Assembly: GCA_038040485.1 (NCBI GenBank)
Contig: JBBPIE010000026.1
Coordinates: 39,599 to 103,598 of the forward strand
Length of the DNA: 64,000 nucleotides
Source of the DNA: Onstottus_B arcticum
GTDB lineage: Bacteria > Acidobacteriota > Blastocatellia > UBA7656
Direction of reading: 5' to 3'
Shown: positions 52,565 to 61,147 of the stretch, in pieces
Numbering within the stretch: the first letter of the stretch is position 1
How the letters are laid out: every line of letters starts with the position of its first letter
Program-made: the position numbers and the translations under genes
The notes under the pieces: model-generated
What the model saw: only the letters and a program-made list of their open reading frames with translations
Database searches by the model: none
What the model was told of the DNA's origin: nothing

Positions 52565-53309
52565 AACGCAGTTTGGATTGTCGGAGGCTGCCTATCGAGC
52601 TTTTCGGCCTGCCTATCCGGCATCGTTGTTTCAGCAGATCATCGATTCACTGTCTCCGCCTCACAGGCGAGCGGTAGACCTGGGAGCCGGAACAGGCTTG
52701 TCCACGTTGCACCTGTGTCAGTGGTTCGATGAGGTAATTGCTGTCGAGCCTGATTCAGAGATGGCGGCTAATCTCTATCGCCTGTCGTCGAAGATCGAGG
52801 TGCACCACCATGGGGCGGAAGCTCACGAGGAAGAAGCGGGCAGCGTTGATCTCGTGACGTCGGGCAACGCCTTCTATTGGATGAACGGTGAAGTAGTGGC
52901 CGCCAAGGTGGGGCAATGGCTGCGAGCACAGGGGGTCTTTGCTGTGTGCCGCTACGGCTTTCCGCAAGCTCCACCCGCCATTCAATCAGTGCTGGAGAAC
53001 GAGCTGAGGGAGCACTGGAACAGTTTCCGTCACCCGCGACTCATTGACGAGGCGTATTCGTTGCGTATCATCCAGGCCAACCCAATATTCAGAAGAGTTC
53101 GCGGCGTGGAGATCGCCAACGTCGTGCTACTTTCCGCAGAGCAATTGGCGGGCTTTCTGGCTTCAACTTCGTATGTGAGTGCATACCTGAGAACGATCGT
53201 TGATCCAGTGGCTTATGTCTCTAACCTTGAAGCTGAGTTCAAGGACCTCTCAGGCCTGTCTCATTTCCCTGTCGATTTCAGCGTTGAGCTTATTTTGGCT
53301 TCAACCTGA
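52554..53309 (+). CDS. Class I SAM-dependent methyltransferase
   Basis: 251 residues. Motif I is clear (RRAVDLGAGTGLSTLHL), then EVIAVEPDSEMAANL and the SVDLVTSGNAFYWMN region, as in the family of small-molecule C/N/O-methyltransferases of type DUF4942/Methyltransf_11. Overlaps the AsnB-like gene by 11 nt, so coupled. Target atom unknown. Confidence 0.88.
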   Translation: MSFETQFGLSEAAYRAFRPAYPASLFQQIIDSLSPPHRRAVDLGAGTGLSTLHLCQWFDEVIAVEPDSEMAANLYRLSSKIEVHHHGAEAHEEEAGSVDLVTSGNAFYWMNGEVVAAKVGQWLRAQGVFAVCRYGFPQAPPAIQSVLENELREHWNSFRHPRLIDEAYSLRIIQANPIFRRVRGVEIANVVLLSAEQLAGFLASTSYVSAYLRTIVDPVAYVSNLEAEFKDLSGLSHFPVDFSVELILAST

Positions 53310-53496
53310 TTCGCGGGATCGGTCGGCGCGCGAACCAACTTAGAGCCGACAGCAGTTCGTCAAGAATTCATTTCAAGTATGAATAAAACTTCGTTTGAAA
53401 TACGTCTATTAGTGTTGAGTGAGCTTAATGTCCGAGTAGTGCGAGAAACGCTCCGACCGTTATCCAAACCACTGCTCCCGATTGAAAGGAGGTTGA
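53310..53496. promoter_or_regulatory. 187-bp gap inside the cluster, probable second promoter
   Basis: The only sizeable break in the + strand set. AT-rich stretch around 53365-53420 (CATTTCAAGTATGAATAAAA, TTGAAATACGTC) ends with GAAAGGAGG ahead of the PabAB start. I cannot fix the promoter boxes. Confidence 0.4.
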
Positions 53497-55656
53497 TTGA
53501 AAACCTTAATCATAGACAACTATGATTCGTTTACGTTCAACCTCTACCAGATGATCGCCGAGATCAATGGAACAGACCCGCTGGTCGTCACAAATGACCA
53601 GCTAAGCTGGGAGGAATTGCGCGGCTTAGAGTTCGACAACATTGTGATCTCGCCGGGACCCGGACGGCCGGACAACAGAAGAGATTTTGGAGTCTGTTTT
53701 GATGCGCTGCTAAAAGCGGAAGTTCCGGTCCTGGGTGTCTGTCTGGGGCATCAGGGAATCGCGGATGTTTGCGGCGGCAGTGTTATTCATGCTCCCGAGC
53801 CGATGCACGGACGACTGACCGGCATCTATCACGATGGGTCTGCGCTCTTTGAGAATATACCTCAGGGCATCAGGGCGGTCCGTTATCATTCTCTGGTTGT
53901 AGCCAATGATTTACCCGAGTCTCTTAAGAGGACTGCCTGGACGGTTGACGGCCTAATCATGGGATTGTGCCATCGTGAGCGGCCGCTTTACGGCGTGCAG
54001 TTTCATCCGGAGTCAATATGCACCGAATACGGCAAGCAGTTGCTGCAGAATTTCCGAGACATTACTCACAGGTACAAACAGCGCCGAGCAGGCTTGCCGA
54101 TCGATAGGAATCAGGGAGCAGGTAAGAGCTCCTCACGGCGCTCTGTTGACGATTGTCGGGAGATCCATCGCGGCTCCGGCGCCTTTCAAGTCCGAAGTCT
54201 CAAGCTAAATCAATTATTTGACCCCGAACAGGTTTTCGTTCACTTGTTTGGTGACGATCAGAATGCGTTTTGGCTCGACAGCAGTCGCATCATGTCTCGC
54301 CTGTCCCGCTTTTCCTTCATCGGTAGCAAAGGCGCGCATGGTCTTGCAGTCAGCTATCGCTCACAAACGCGAGAACTGACGATTGATGAAGCGGGATGCT
54401 CGCGCGCGTACCGTGAGAGCATCTTTGACTATCTGCAACAGGAATTGAACCGCAGGCAGTGCGGGTCGGATGATCTTCCATTCGATTTCAATTGCGGTTT
54501 TGTAGGCTACTTCGGCTATGAGCTCAAAGGCGAATGTGGCGCAGAGAACAGACATGCTTCACAAGTGCCCGATGCAATGTTCATGTTCGCAGATTCGCTG
54601 ATCGCGTTCGATCACCAGGAAGGAACAACTTATTTATTGTGTCTTGTGTCTGAGCGTGATGCCGCGACGGCCGAAGCCTGGCTCGAAGATCTGGAGTTGC
54701 GTCTGAGGCATCTTCCTCCTTTGCCGCCGCTGATCCATGGAAAAAGTCGGGAACCGCTGGAATTCCACTTCGGCAGGTCGCGGGAAACCTATTTGGATGA
54801 CATCGCACAATGCAAGCATTACATTGGGGAGGGTGAGACTTACGAGATCTGCTTGACTAACCATATCTACAGCGCCGCGAGCCTTGATCCGCTCTCGCTA
54901 TATCGCACTCTGCGAAGGGTAAATCCCGCTCCGTACGCTGCGTTCCTGCGCTTTGGCGATCTGGCCATACTGAGTTCTTCACCGGAAAGGTTTCTTCGAA
55001 TCGACCGCAATGGGGCAGTGGAATCAAAGCCCATAAAAGGCACTCGTCCTCGTGGTCGAACTCGTGAAGAAGATATTTATCTTCGAGAAGATCTTCGCAC
55101 AAGCGAGAAGGACCGCGCGGAGAACCTGATGATCGTTGACCTGATCCGCAATGACCTCGGTCACGTGTGCGAGGTAGGCAGCGTTCATGTGCCGAAGCTC
55201 ATGGATGTGGAGACATACGAAACTGTTCATCAGCTTGTCTCCACGATTCGCGGCCGCCTCTTGCCCGATAGGAGCGCGGTCGATTGTATCCGCAGCTCGT
55301 TTCCAGGCGGGTCCATGACCGGAGCGCCAAAATTGAGAACCATGGAAATACTCGACCGTTTGGAAACAGAGGCAAGAGGAATCTATTCGGGCGCTATTGG
55401 GTTCTTGGCGCTCAACGGGGCGACGGATCTGAATATCGTCATACGGACGATTGTTATCACTCCGGGCTCTACATCGATAGGGGTGGGCGGAGCTATAGTG
55501 GCGATGTCCGATGCTGAAAGCGAGTATCAAGAAATGCTGCTCAAAGCGCAGGCGCTGATTCAGGCAATACTCTTGACCGCGACCGGAGAGTGCGCTCCAG
55601 CCCGATGCGATTGGGTTGCAAATCAGCTCGATCAAAAAGTGGAGATGGTTTCATGA
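53497..55656 (+). CDS. pabAB: Fused aminodeoxychorismate synthase (PabA-PabB)
   Basis: 719 residues with a TTG start behind GAAAGGAGG. Residues 1-190 are the class I glutaminase (PabA/TrpG): IIDNYDSFTFNLYQ, Cys in LGVCLGHQGIA, GVQFHPESI. Residues ~225-700 are the chorismate-binding PabB part: GEGETYEICLTNHIY, ESKPIKGTRPRG, DLIRNDLGHVCEVGSV, FPGGSMTGAPK. The Lys in PIKGT marks 4-amino-4-deoxychorismate synthase, whereas anthranilate synthases have PIAGT. Fusions like this occur in p-aminophenylalanine and PABA-derived antibiotic clusters. Stop overlaps the next start (ATGA). Confidence 0.92.
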   Translation: MKTLIIDNYDSFTFNLYQMIAEINGTDPLVVTNDQLSWEELRGLEFDNIVISPGPGRPDNRRDFGVCFDALLKAEVPVLGVCLGHQGIADVCGGSVIHAPEPMHGRLTGIYHDGSALFENIPQGIRAVRYHSLVVANDLPESLKRTAWTVDGLIMGLCHRERPLYGVQFHPESICTEYGKQLLQNFRDITHRYKQRRAGLPIDRNQGAGKSSSRRSVDDCREIHRGSGAFQVRSLKLNQLFDPEQVFVHLFGDDQNAFWLDSSRIMSRLSRFSFIGSKGAHGLAVSYRSQTRELTIDEAGCSRAYRESIFDYLQQELNRRQCGSDDLPFDFNCGFVGYFGYELKGECGAENRHASQVPDAMFMFADSLIAFDHQEGTTYLLCLVSERDAATAEAWLEDLELRLRHLPPLPPLIHGKSREPLEFHFGRSRETYLDDIAQCKHYIGEGETYEICLTNHIYSAASLDPLSLYRTLRRVNPAPYAAFLRFGDLAILSSSPERFLRIDRNGAVESKPIKGTRPRGRTREEDIYLREDLRTSEKDRAENLMIVDLIRNDLGHVCEVGSVHVPKLMDVETYETVHQLVSTIRGRLLPDRSAVDCIRSSFPGGSMTGAPKLRTMEILDRLETEARGIYSGAIGFLALNGATDLNIVIRTIVITPGSTSIGVGGAIVAMSDAESEYQEMLLKAQALIQAILLTATGECAPARCDWVANQLDQKVEMVS

Positions 55657-57080
55657 GCACAGCCCCTATCCTAGTACCGTGTCATTGGGCGTATCTCGAC
55701 GGAAAGTTTATTCCTTCGGAGCAAGCGCTGTTTCGGGCAGATAATCACGCCCTGCACTATGGCACGGCCGCCTTCGAGTCTTTTCGCGTGTATGAAACTC
55801 CGTTGGGGCCGGGAATTGTTGGAGTTGCTCAACACTTGAAGAGGCTCAAGTTTTCCCTATTCTCGTTGGGCGCCGCCCCAGCGAACCCGCAAGAGGTGGA
55901 AGAGGCGATCTCTGGTGTCATAACTCGAAACTGCGTAAAAGAAGCGTACCTCCGATTATTGGTGTATCCGGCCGGCGATTGTGCTCGCCTGGACATCTCT
56001 CAATACGATTCAAAGATCCTGCTTTTGGGATGGCAAATTGACGGCCCCAGATTTCCGGCGCCATTGTCGCTGACAATATCCGGCCTGCGTCGCGCTCCCG
56101 CAAGCTGCCAACTTCCGCGAGCCAAACTCAGCGGATTTTACGCCGCCTATGCGTCGGCGCACGTCGCAGCTCGCGCGCAGGGTTTTGATGACGCGCTGAT
56201 ACTGCACAACGATGGGACGGTTTGTGAAGTCACCGGCGCGAATGTTTTTCTGGTCAAGGACTCCGTTCTTCTTACTCCGATCCTTTCCCATAGCATTGAG
56301 GGTGTAACAAGGAGCCTTGTGATCGAACTCGCTGCCCAGTTAGGCATTACTACAAAGGAGACCATAATGCCTCCTGAAGATTTGATGGCGGCAGACGAGG
56401 CGTTTATCACGGGGACTTTTTATGGGATTCGCGCTGTCTCTTCGGTTGCCGGATGCGAGTTGTCTCTTGAAGCTCCGGGCCCGATTACAAGAGCCGTTCA
56501 ACTCGCGTTCGACAAAATGTTGAACGAGCCTGAATCCGAGATGGCGCGCGCCTGGATTTATCGGGCCTCGTTACCGGAGCCGGAAAGAATTGCTGAGCCG
56601 CATCCTCGTTTTCGCGTGCGGGCAGCTCAGGGGCAGGATGTCGCTCGCGTTATCGCGGGTATCGAGTCGTTGTTGGCGGAGTTGAGGGGCGTGTCTGATA
56701 TTACTTTGCCGGCGGGAGCAGAATCGGTCTGCCTTCGGACCATTGGAGCCGACTTGCCGGGCGCTATCTTCGTTGCTGAATTGACATCCGGTGACGATCA
56801 CCTCATTGGGCTCGTCAGCCTGACCGTACAGGAAGCCATTCATACCGGCGGGCCTTATGCTCTGATCCAGGACCTATGGGTTCATCAACGGCATCGAAGT
56901 CACGGAGTCGGAGCCGCATTGATCGAAGCGGTCGAGAACTATTGCCGCAAGCATGAACTGACGGATCTCGAGGTGTGCTTGCCTAAATATCACTTCGCTG
57001 AGCTTCCACGCACCAGCGCTTTCTATAGAGCCTGTGGTTTTAGCGACGTCGGTCCCAGAATGCGCAAGGAGCTCAAGTGA
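55653..57080 (+). CDS. Class IV aminotransferase fused to GNAT acetyltransferase
   Basis: 475 residues. ATG 55653 overlaps the PabAB stop. Residues 1-300 are an IlvE/ADC-lyase-like PLP enzyme: YLDGKFIPSEQALFRADNHA, HYGTAAFESFRVYE, PLP lysine in LPRAKLSGFYAAYAS, and EVTGANVFLVKDSVLLTP. Residues ~340-475 are a GNAT domain with the acetyl-CoA loop HRSHGVGAALIEAVENY and AFYRACGFSDVG. The first half could transaminate an aryl-pyruvate product or act as ADC lyase; the second would acetylate an amine. I have not seen this fusion described. Confidence 0.88.
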   Translation: MSTAPILVPCHWAYLDGKFIPSEQALFRADNHALHYGTAAFESFRVYETPLGPGIVGVAQHLKRLKFSLFSLGAAPANPQEVEEAISGVITRNCVKEAYLRLLVYPAGDCARLDISQYDSKILLLGWQIDGPRFPAPLSLTISGLRRAPASCQLPRAKLSGFYAAYASAHVAARAQGFDDALILHNDGTVCEVTGANVFLVKDSVLLTPILSHSIEGVTRSLVIELAAQLGITTKETIMPPEDLMAADEAFITGTFYGIRAVSSVAGCELSLEAPGPITRAVQLAFDKMLNEPESEMARAWIYRASLPEPERIAEPHPRFRVRAAQGQDVARVIAGIESLLAELRGVSDITLPAGAESVCLRTIGADLPGAIFVAELTSGDDHLIGLVSLTVQEAIHTGGPYALIQDLWVHQRHRSHGVGAALIEAVENYCRKHELTDLEVCLPKYHFAELPRTSAFYRACGFSDVGPRMRKELK

Positions 57081-58057
57081 GCGCGTCGGTATTAAATATC
57101 ATTCTTCCTTTGAAAACAGATATAGCAACTCCGGTGATTCTCGACGCGAGGGGCGAAGAAATGCCCGGCCAGGAAATAGAAGAGCGTCTTCATCGGATCG
57201 CTCGTGGACTTAAACGCCTCTCCCGCTGCCATTTTTCATTCCCGGTTGTTTCGGATCAGCAGCTTGAAGCAGCCCTTTGCAGTGTCCATACCGACGAGTA
57301 CCTGAACTTTCTCTCTTCGTACAGCCATAACCTTGGAGAAGGAGAACTCTTTGTCAGTCCCCAGTATGTCGAGCCCGGAGTGGAGCCGGATACGCCGATA
57401 GTCAATGGCATTTATGATGTTGCCCGCGAAGGAACCAGGGCCGCCGTTGCTGCTGCAATGCAGACCGCGGAGGGCGCTCAATTCACATATGCCTTGTGCC
57501 GGCCGCCCGGACATCACGCCGGGCCGGGTTGGTTGGGCGGCTACTGCTACTTGAATAATGCGGCCGCAGCTACAGTTTTTCTCCTGACCAGGATGGGCAG
57601 AGTCTCAGTTATCGATTTTGATTACCACTTCGGCAATGGATCGGCTGCAATTCTTGAAGGTCTGGAAAATGTGCAATACGGATCGATTCATTGCTCAACC
57701 GAAGCGACCTATCCCTACCAAAAGACCGAACCGGCCAACAGCAGGCAAATCTTTATTGCGTTTGAGCAGCCCCCAACTGAGCGGGAATTCCTGGATGCGG
57801 TTCGAAGACTTGTCGAAGAATCATTGAAGTTTGGCTGCGTGGCAATAGTGGTGTCAGTCGGCTATGACATTATCGCGGGCGATCGTCATGGAACGTGGAG
57901 CCTCCCGGCTGAAATATTTGAGGAAGTCGGTTCGATACTGTTGCGTGCGAATGTCCCGATCTGTCTGGTCCAGGAGGGAGGATATCTCTTGGACCGCCTG
58001 GGAGAATGCTCATATCGGTTAGCGCGCGGTATTCTGGGAGGGGATGATGAACAATGA
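57077..58057 (+). CDS. HDAC-family/acetylpolyamine amidohydrolase-like deacetylase
   Basis: 326 residues, GTG start overlapping the previous stop (GTGA). Arginase/deacetylase fold with RPPGHHAGP, GYCYLNNAAAAT, zinc ligands in DFDYHFGNGSA, and a glycine-rich QEGGYLLD near the end. The third ligand region reads SVGYDIIAGD, close to the usual SxGFDxxxxD. Likely removes an N-acetyl group from a small molecule, a natural partner for the GNAT domain encoded immediately upstream. Overlaps the chorismate mutase gene by 14 nt. Confidence 0.88.
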   Translation: MSASVLNIILPLKTDIATPVILDARGEEMPGQEIEERLHRIARGLKRLSRCHFSFPVVSDQQLEAALCSVHTDEYLNFLSSYSHNLGEGELFVSPQYVEPGVEPDTPIVNGIYDVAREGTRAAVAAAMQTAEGAQFTYALCRPPGHHAGPGWLGGYCYLNNAAAATVFLLTRMGRVSVIDFDYHFGNGSAAILEGLENVQYGSIHCSTEATYPYQKTEPANSRQIFIAFEQPPTEREFLDAVRRLVEESLKFGCVAIVVSVGYDIIAGDRHGTWSLPAEIFEEVGSILLRANVPICLVQEGGYLLDRLGECSYRLARGILGGDDEQ

Positions 58058-58340
58058 AAAACCCGACACGCTCGAGAGCTTCAGGCAGCAGATTGATTCC
58101 CTGGATGCGCGGATCATAGACGCCCTTGGGCGTCGTTTCAAGATCTGTGAAATGATAGCGCTCCACAAAAAGAAGGAGGGCATCCCGATGATGCAACACT
58201 CACGTGTAGAGCAGGTAAAGCAACGCTGCATGAATTTGGGCGCTCAATATGGATTGGACCCCAATCTTGTTGCCGAGCTTTATGGCCTGATAATCAGGCA
58301 AAGCTGTGAGCTCGAGAATGCGATTATCGAGAATCAATAA
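58044..58340 (+). CDS. AroQ-type chorismate mutase (PapB-like)
   Basis: 98 residues, or 97 from the second ATG; GGGAGGGG precedes. Three-helix AroQ pattern: LESFRQQIDSLDARIIDALG, RRFKICEMIALHKKKEGIPM and VAELYGLIIRQSCELENAII, with the active-site Arg, Lys and Glu/Gln residues visible. Next to an ADC synthase it most likely acts on 4-amino-4-deoxychorismate, as PapB does in chloramphenicol and pristinamycin pathways (inference). Confidence 0.9.
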   Translation: MMNNEKPDTLESFRQQIDSLDARIIDALGRRFKICEMIALHKKKEGIPMMQHSRVEQVKQRCMNLGAQYGLDPNLVAELYGLIIRQSCELENAIIENQ

Positions 58341-58364
58341 GAGTCATTCCAGACGGAGAAAGCG

Positions 58365-58931
58365 ATGCGATTTTTGACTCTGGGTCCCGAAGGCACATGT
58401 CACGAGAGTGCCGTGAAGAATTACCTTGCTTATCATTCGATTTCTGATGCGAAGATCACTCTCATAACCGACTTCTTTGAGGGCTTGGAAATGGTGCGGG
58501 AGGGGAAGGCGGACTTTCTCGTTCAATGTAGCGCACACCTTGAGGTGCACTTGATAACCGAAAAGTACTGCAATGAAGTCTTAGTCACTGATACGTTTAT
58601 GTTCCCGACAAAAGAACTGGTTCTGCTTGAGGACGCAAGGATTGAAAACCCTCAGTCGCTCGGATTGGTTAAAGCAACCGAAGGATACCTTGGGAACATA
58701 ACGTATCCCGAGATAATCTATGAGGTATCGAAGCCTGTTATCGGCACGAATCTATTGCTGGGCAAGTACGATGCCGGGCTGACTTATCCCGAGTATCACA
58801 ACCAGAATCCGGGCCGGTTTCGTATAAGAAAATACATCGGGCGGGTGTTGACTACATGGTTGGTTTACGGCAAGAGAACAGTATTTCTAGATTCGGCAAT
58901 AGGCGTTGCTCCGCGAGGATTCTACAAGTAG
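58365..58931 (+). CDS. Prephenate dehydratase/decarboxylase-like protein (BacA/AerD/SalX type?)
   Basis: 188 residues; GGAGA upstream of ATG 58365. Opens like PheA dehydratase (FLTLGPEGTCHESAVKNYL) and keeps the two-lobed fold, but the catalytic TRF triad of true dehydratases is not evident (NPGRFRIRKYIG instead), and there is no ACT domain. Length and lack of TRF fit the prephenate decarboxylases of bacilysin, aeruginosin and salinosporamide pathways. The likely substrate here is 4-amino-4-deoxyprephenate. Last gene of the + strand set. Confidence 0.72.
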   Translation: MRFLTLGPEGTCHESAVKNYLAYHSISDAKITLITDFFEGLEMVREGKADFLVQCSAHLEVHLITEKYCNEVLVTDTFMFPTKELVLLEDARIENPQSLGLVKATEGYLGNITYPEIIYEVSKPVIGTNLLLGKYDAGLTYPEYHNQNPGRFRIRKYIGRVLTTWLVYGKRTVFLDSAIGVAPRGFYK

Positions 58932-59088
58932 CCATTTGAGAGGAACTACTGAGCGGGTTCATAACGGAAGCAGGTTGCAGGAACCGCTGCGCCCTTTCAG
59001 CACCATCTATGGAAACAACTTCCGCATTTTCTTCTGCAAGCCTTCGATTGGAGTGAATCCCAAACGTCAAACCTATCCCATCGAATCT

Positions 59089-60819
59089 CTACATACTTGC
59101 CAGATCACTCTTGATCGGAGTTAACAACCCCAGGCTCGTCAGCGTCAGTTGCAATAGAGTGCGGGCCACGCGACCTAAATGCGCATCTGCCGGTTTCTCG
59201 AGGAAGAGCTCACAGTAGTGCTGTAGGTAGCTGGTCAACGTAGAGAGTTGAAGAGTCTCTATGCCATGCCTGAGACAGCGACGGAAATCCTGCGACCGGA
59301 TAACCGCGAGCCGGTAAGCCTGTTTATCAGCCGCTGAGTCCGATTCGGTATTATTCTCGTGCGACATTACATGACACCAGGTGCGCGCGATGGTCCAGCC
59401 CGGATTAGATTTCTCTTGCATAAGAAGGTCCCAGGAATACTCGATCGGCTTCAGAACCGGACGACAAAGGAAGTAACTCTTGAGAACTATGTCGGCGACC
59501 GTGTTCGCAGTGACGGCTCCATTGGAGTTCTCGGCTATTGCGCGCACTGAAGGAGCACTGACGAGTTGATCAAGCACGTGATCTATCAAGATGGCTTCGC
59601 CGTCGCTCGAATTCATCTTTTGGTCCTTGACGGTAACCATCCCATGAAATACTTGAATGTGAGTTTGGTCGATTTCGCTCGACCGGAGTTCCCGCATGAT
59701 TTCCATGTGTAGGGCGGAAGCGGGCTGCCATTCGGTCCCGGCCAGATCTATGTATGTGCATTTCGATCGCCATTGATCGAATAAACGGCTGTAAACGGCA
59801 AGCAAGCGAGCGTGTTCGGTTGGAAACCCATCCTTTCGGACAAGCGTCATAGTCTCAAACTCGGTGTGACCGCTTTCATAAATGATGCGCCCATCAGTAG
59901 TGCGCTTCAGCAAGCCTCGCTGGAGTCCATCGCTTATCAAGCTACCGACGCCCGTTATGGCATCGGATTCGAAATCGAAACGATCCAGTCGCACGCCCAA
60001 GCGTTCGAGCGTATCCCGGTGGCCCATCATTATCCAATTACGTAGCTGACGCCAAAGGTTCAACACGTTCGGGTCGTTTCCCATCCAGCGACGCAGAAGG
60101 TCGTCGGCGAGATCGCCGGTCATTTCAAGCTCACGACTGATGGGATCATTTTGAGCTGTCGTATCTATTTGCGTCGCACGGTGCCGGCGAACGTAATCGG
60201 CATACGCTTTCCCTACGAAATGATCGCTCTTCATAAGTTTGAAATCCGAATCGTCTCGGTGGCCGGTCTGTAAGTAACCAGCCATGGCCTCGCCGATGTT
60301 TCGCCCTATGTCGCCGACCAGACTCTGCCTTATCACGTGCGCTCCTGCTGACTCGAGCGCCGCCGCAAGCGCGTTGCCGACACTGATATTACGCAAATGA
60401 CCTACGTGCAGAGCCTTGCTTGTGTTGGGTCCTACAAACCCTACCGCGAAGACCTTCCCGCACAGGAGATCGCTTCCATCAAGGCTGGTGGTGTCATTGC
60501 TCTCCAACTGTGCTCCGAGGCTGGCGATCAATTCATTATCAAAACGCAAGGAAACTACCGACTTTTTCTGATGGGTGCTGGCTATCAGAGGATTTGTGTC
60601 GAGAATCTGGATTAACCTTGTTCCGGCGGCGGATGTGATCCAGATTTTGTCCTTAAAAAACAGCCGAGCATCCGCAAACGAATCGCTTTTGCGTCTCAAC
60701 TCGATTGTCTGGCATACCTCTTCACCGTTCACCAGAGCTACTGTGTCCTCCAGATACGTGCCTAGATTGACAATGGTCGGGACTTCGCTTGGAGGAGAAA
60801 AACGCATAACGATCCGCAT
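59089..60819 (-). CDS. Divergent arginyl-tRNA synthetase-like class I aaRS
   Basis: 576 residues from ATG 60819 (alternative four codons later). The class I core has the HIGH motif as FVGPNTSKALHVGHLRN followed by SLVGDIGRNIGEAM, and the second signature as VKDQKMNSSDGEAILIDHVL, a KMSSRKG relative. The C-terminal anticodon-binding helical bundle is present (ARTWCHVMSH, LSTLTSYLQHYCELFLEKP). The ~110-residue N-terminal domain is unlike standard ArgRS. Such duplicates in clusters can supply aminoacyl-tRNA to biosynthesis or give self-resistance. Faces the operon from the other side. Confidence 0.85.
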   Translation of the reverse strand: MRIVMRFSPPSEVPTIVNLGTYLEDTVALVNGEEVCQTIELRRKSDSFADARLFFKDKIWITSAAGTRLIQILDTNPLIASTHQKKSVVSLRFDNELIASLGAQLESNDTTSLDGSDLLCGKVFAVGFVGPNTSKALHVGHLRNISVGNALAAALESAGAHVIRQSLVGDIGRNIGEAMAGYLQTGHRDDSDFKLMKSDHFVGKAYADYVRRHRATQIDTTAQNDPISRELEMTGDLADDLLRRWMGNDPNVLNLWRQLRNWIMMGHRDTLERLGVRLDRFDFESDAITGVGSLISDGLQRGLLKRTTDGRIIYESGHTEFETMTLVRKDGFPTEHARLLAVYSRLFDQWRSKCTYIDLAGTEWQPASALHMEIMRELRSSEIDQTHIQVFHGMVTVKDQKMNSSDGEAILIDHVLDQLVSAPSVRAIAENSNGAVTANTVADIVLKSYFLCRPVLKPIEYSWDLLMQEKSNPGWTIARTWCHVMSHENNTESDSAADKQAYRLAVIRSQDFRRCLRHGIETLQLSTLTSYLQHYCELFLEKPADAHLGRVARTLLQLTLTSLGLLTPIKSDLASM

Positions 60820-60850
60820 CAGCGGCGAGCCTGGCCGTTTCGCTCAATCG

Positions 60851-61147
60851 CTAGTTAGCGTGCGTGTTCGGTGTTTCCGGTTCGTAGGCTGTCGCCTCGC
60901 CGTATAGAGTATCGAAGAAGTTTCTATATCGTTCCAGGCTTTCGCCGCCGCATAGAACCTTGCCCTCGACCAGCATTCTCTTTTCGTCAAGAAACCACAA
61001 CAGAACTATTCTTGAATCGAAGAGACCGAAATCAGTGGTTTCAAGCCCGTGGGCCATGGCGCTTAGCACTCGGTCAGTTTTTATTCTGCCGCTCAGGATA
61101 TAGCTTACGTCGATTCCTTGCTGCTGTTGCTTCTCACAAGCGTGCAC
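60851..61147 (-). CDS. C-terminal part of a frameshifted membrane-associated protein
   Basis: 98 codons from GTG 61147. Sequence GIDVSYILSGRIKTDRVLSA and DFGLFDSRIVLLWFLDEKRM looks like the natural continuation of the protein at 61105-61710, whose frame stops 43 nt into this one. A slip in the repetitive GAAGCAACAGCAGCAAGGA stretch would join the two. Unknown family; the domain often sits behind a sensor or membrane anchor (inference). Confidence 0.6.
   Translation of the reverse strand: MHACEKQQQQGIDVSYILSGRIKTDRVLSAMAHGLETTDFGLFDSRIVLLWFLDEKRMLVEGKVLCGGESLERYRNFFDTLYGEATAYEPETPNTHAN

Noticed and set aside
53497..55656. Anthranilate synthase TrpE-TrpG fusion
   Set aside because: PIKGT rather than PIAGT in the chorismate-binding part and the neighbouring chorismate mutase favour aminodeoxychorismate synthase; no other trp gene is present.
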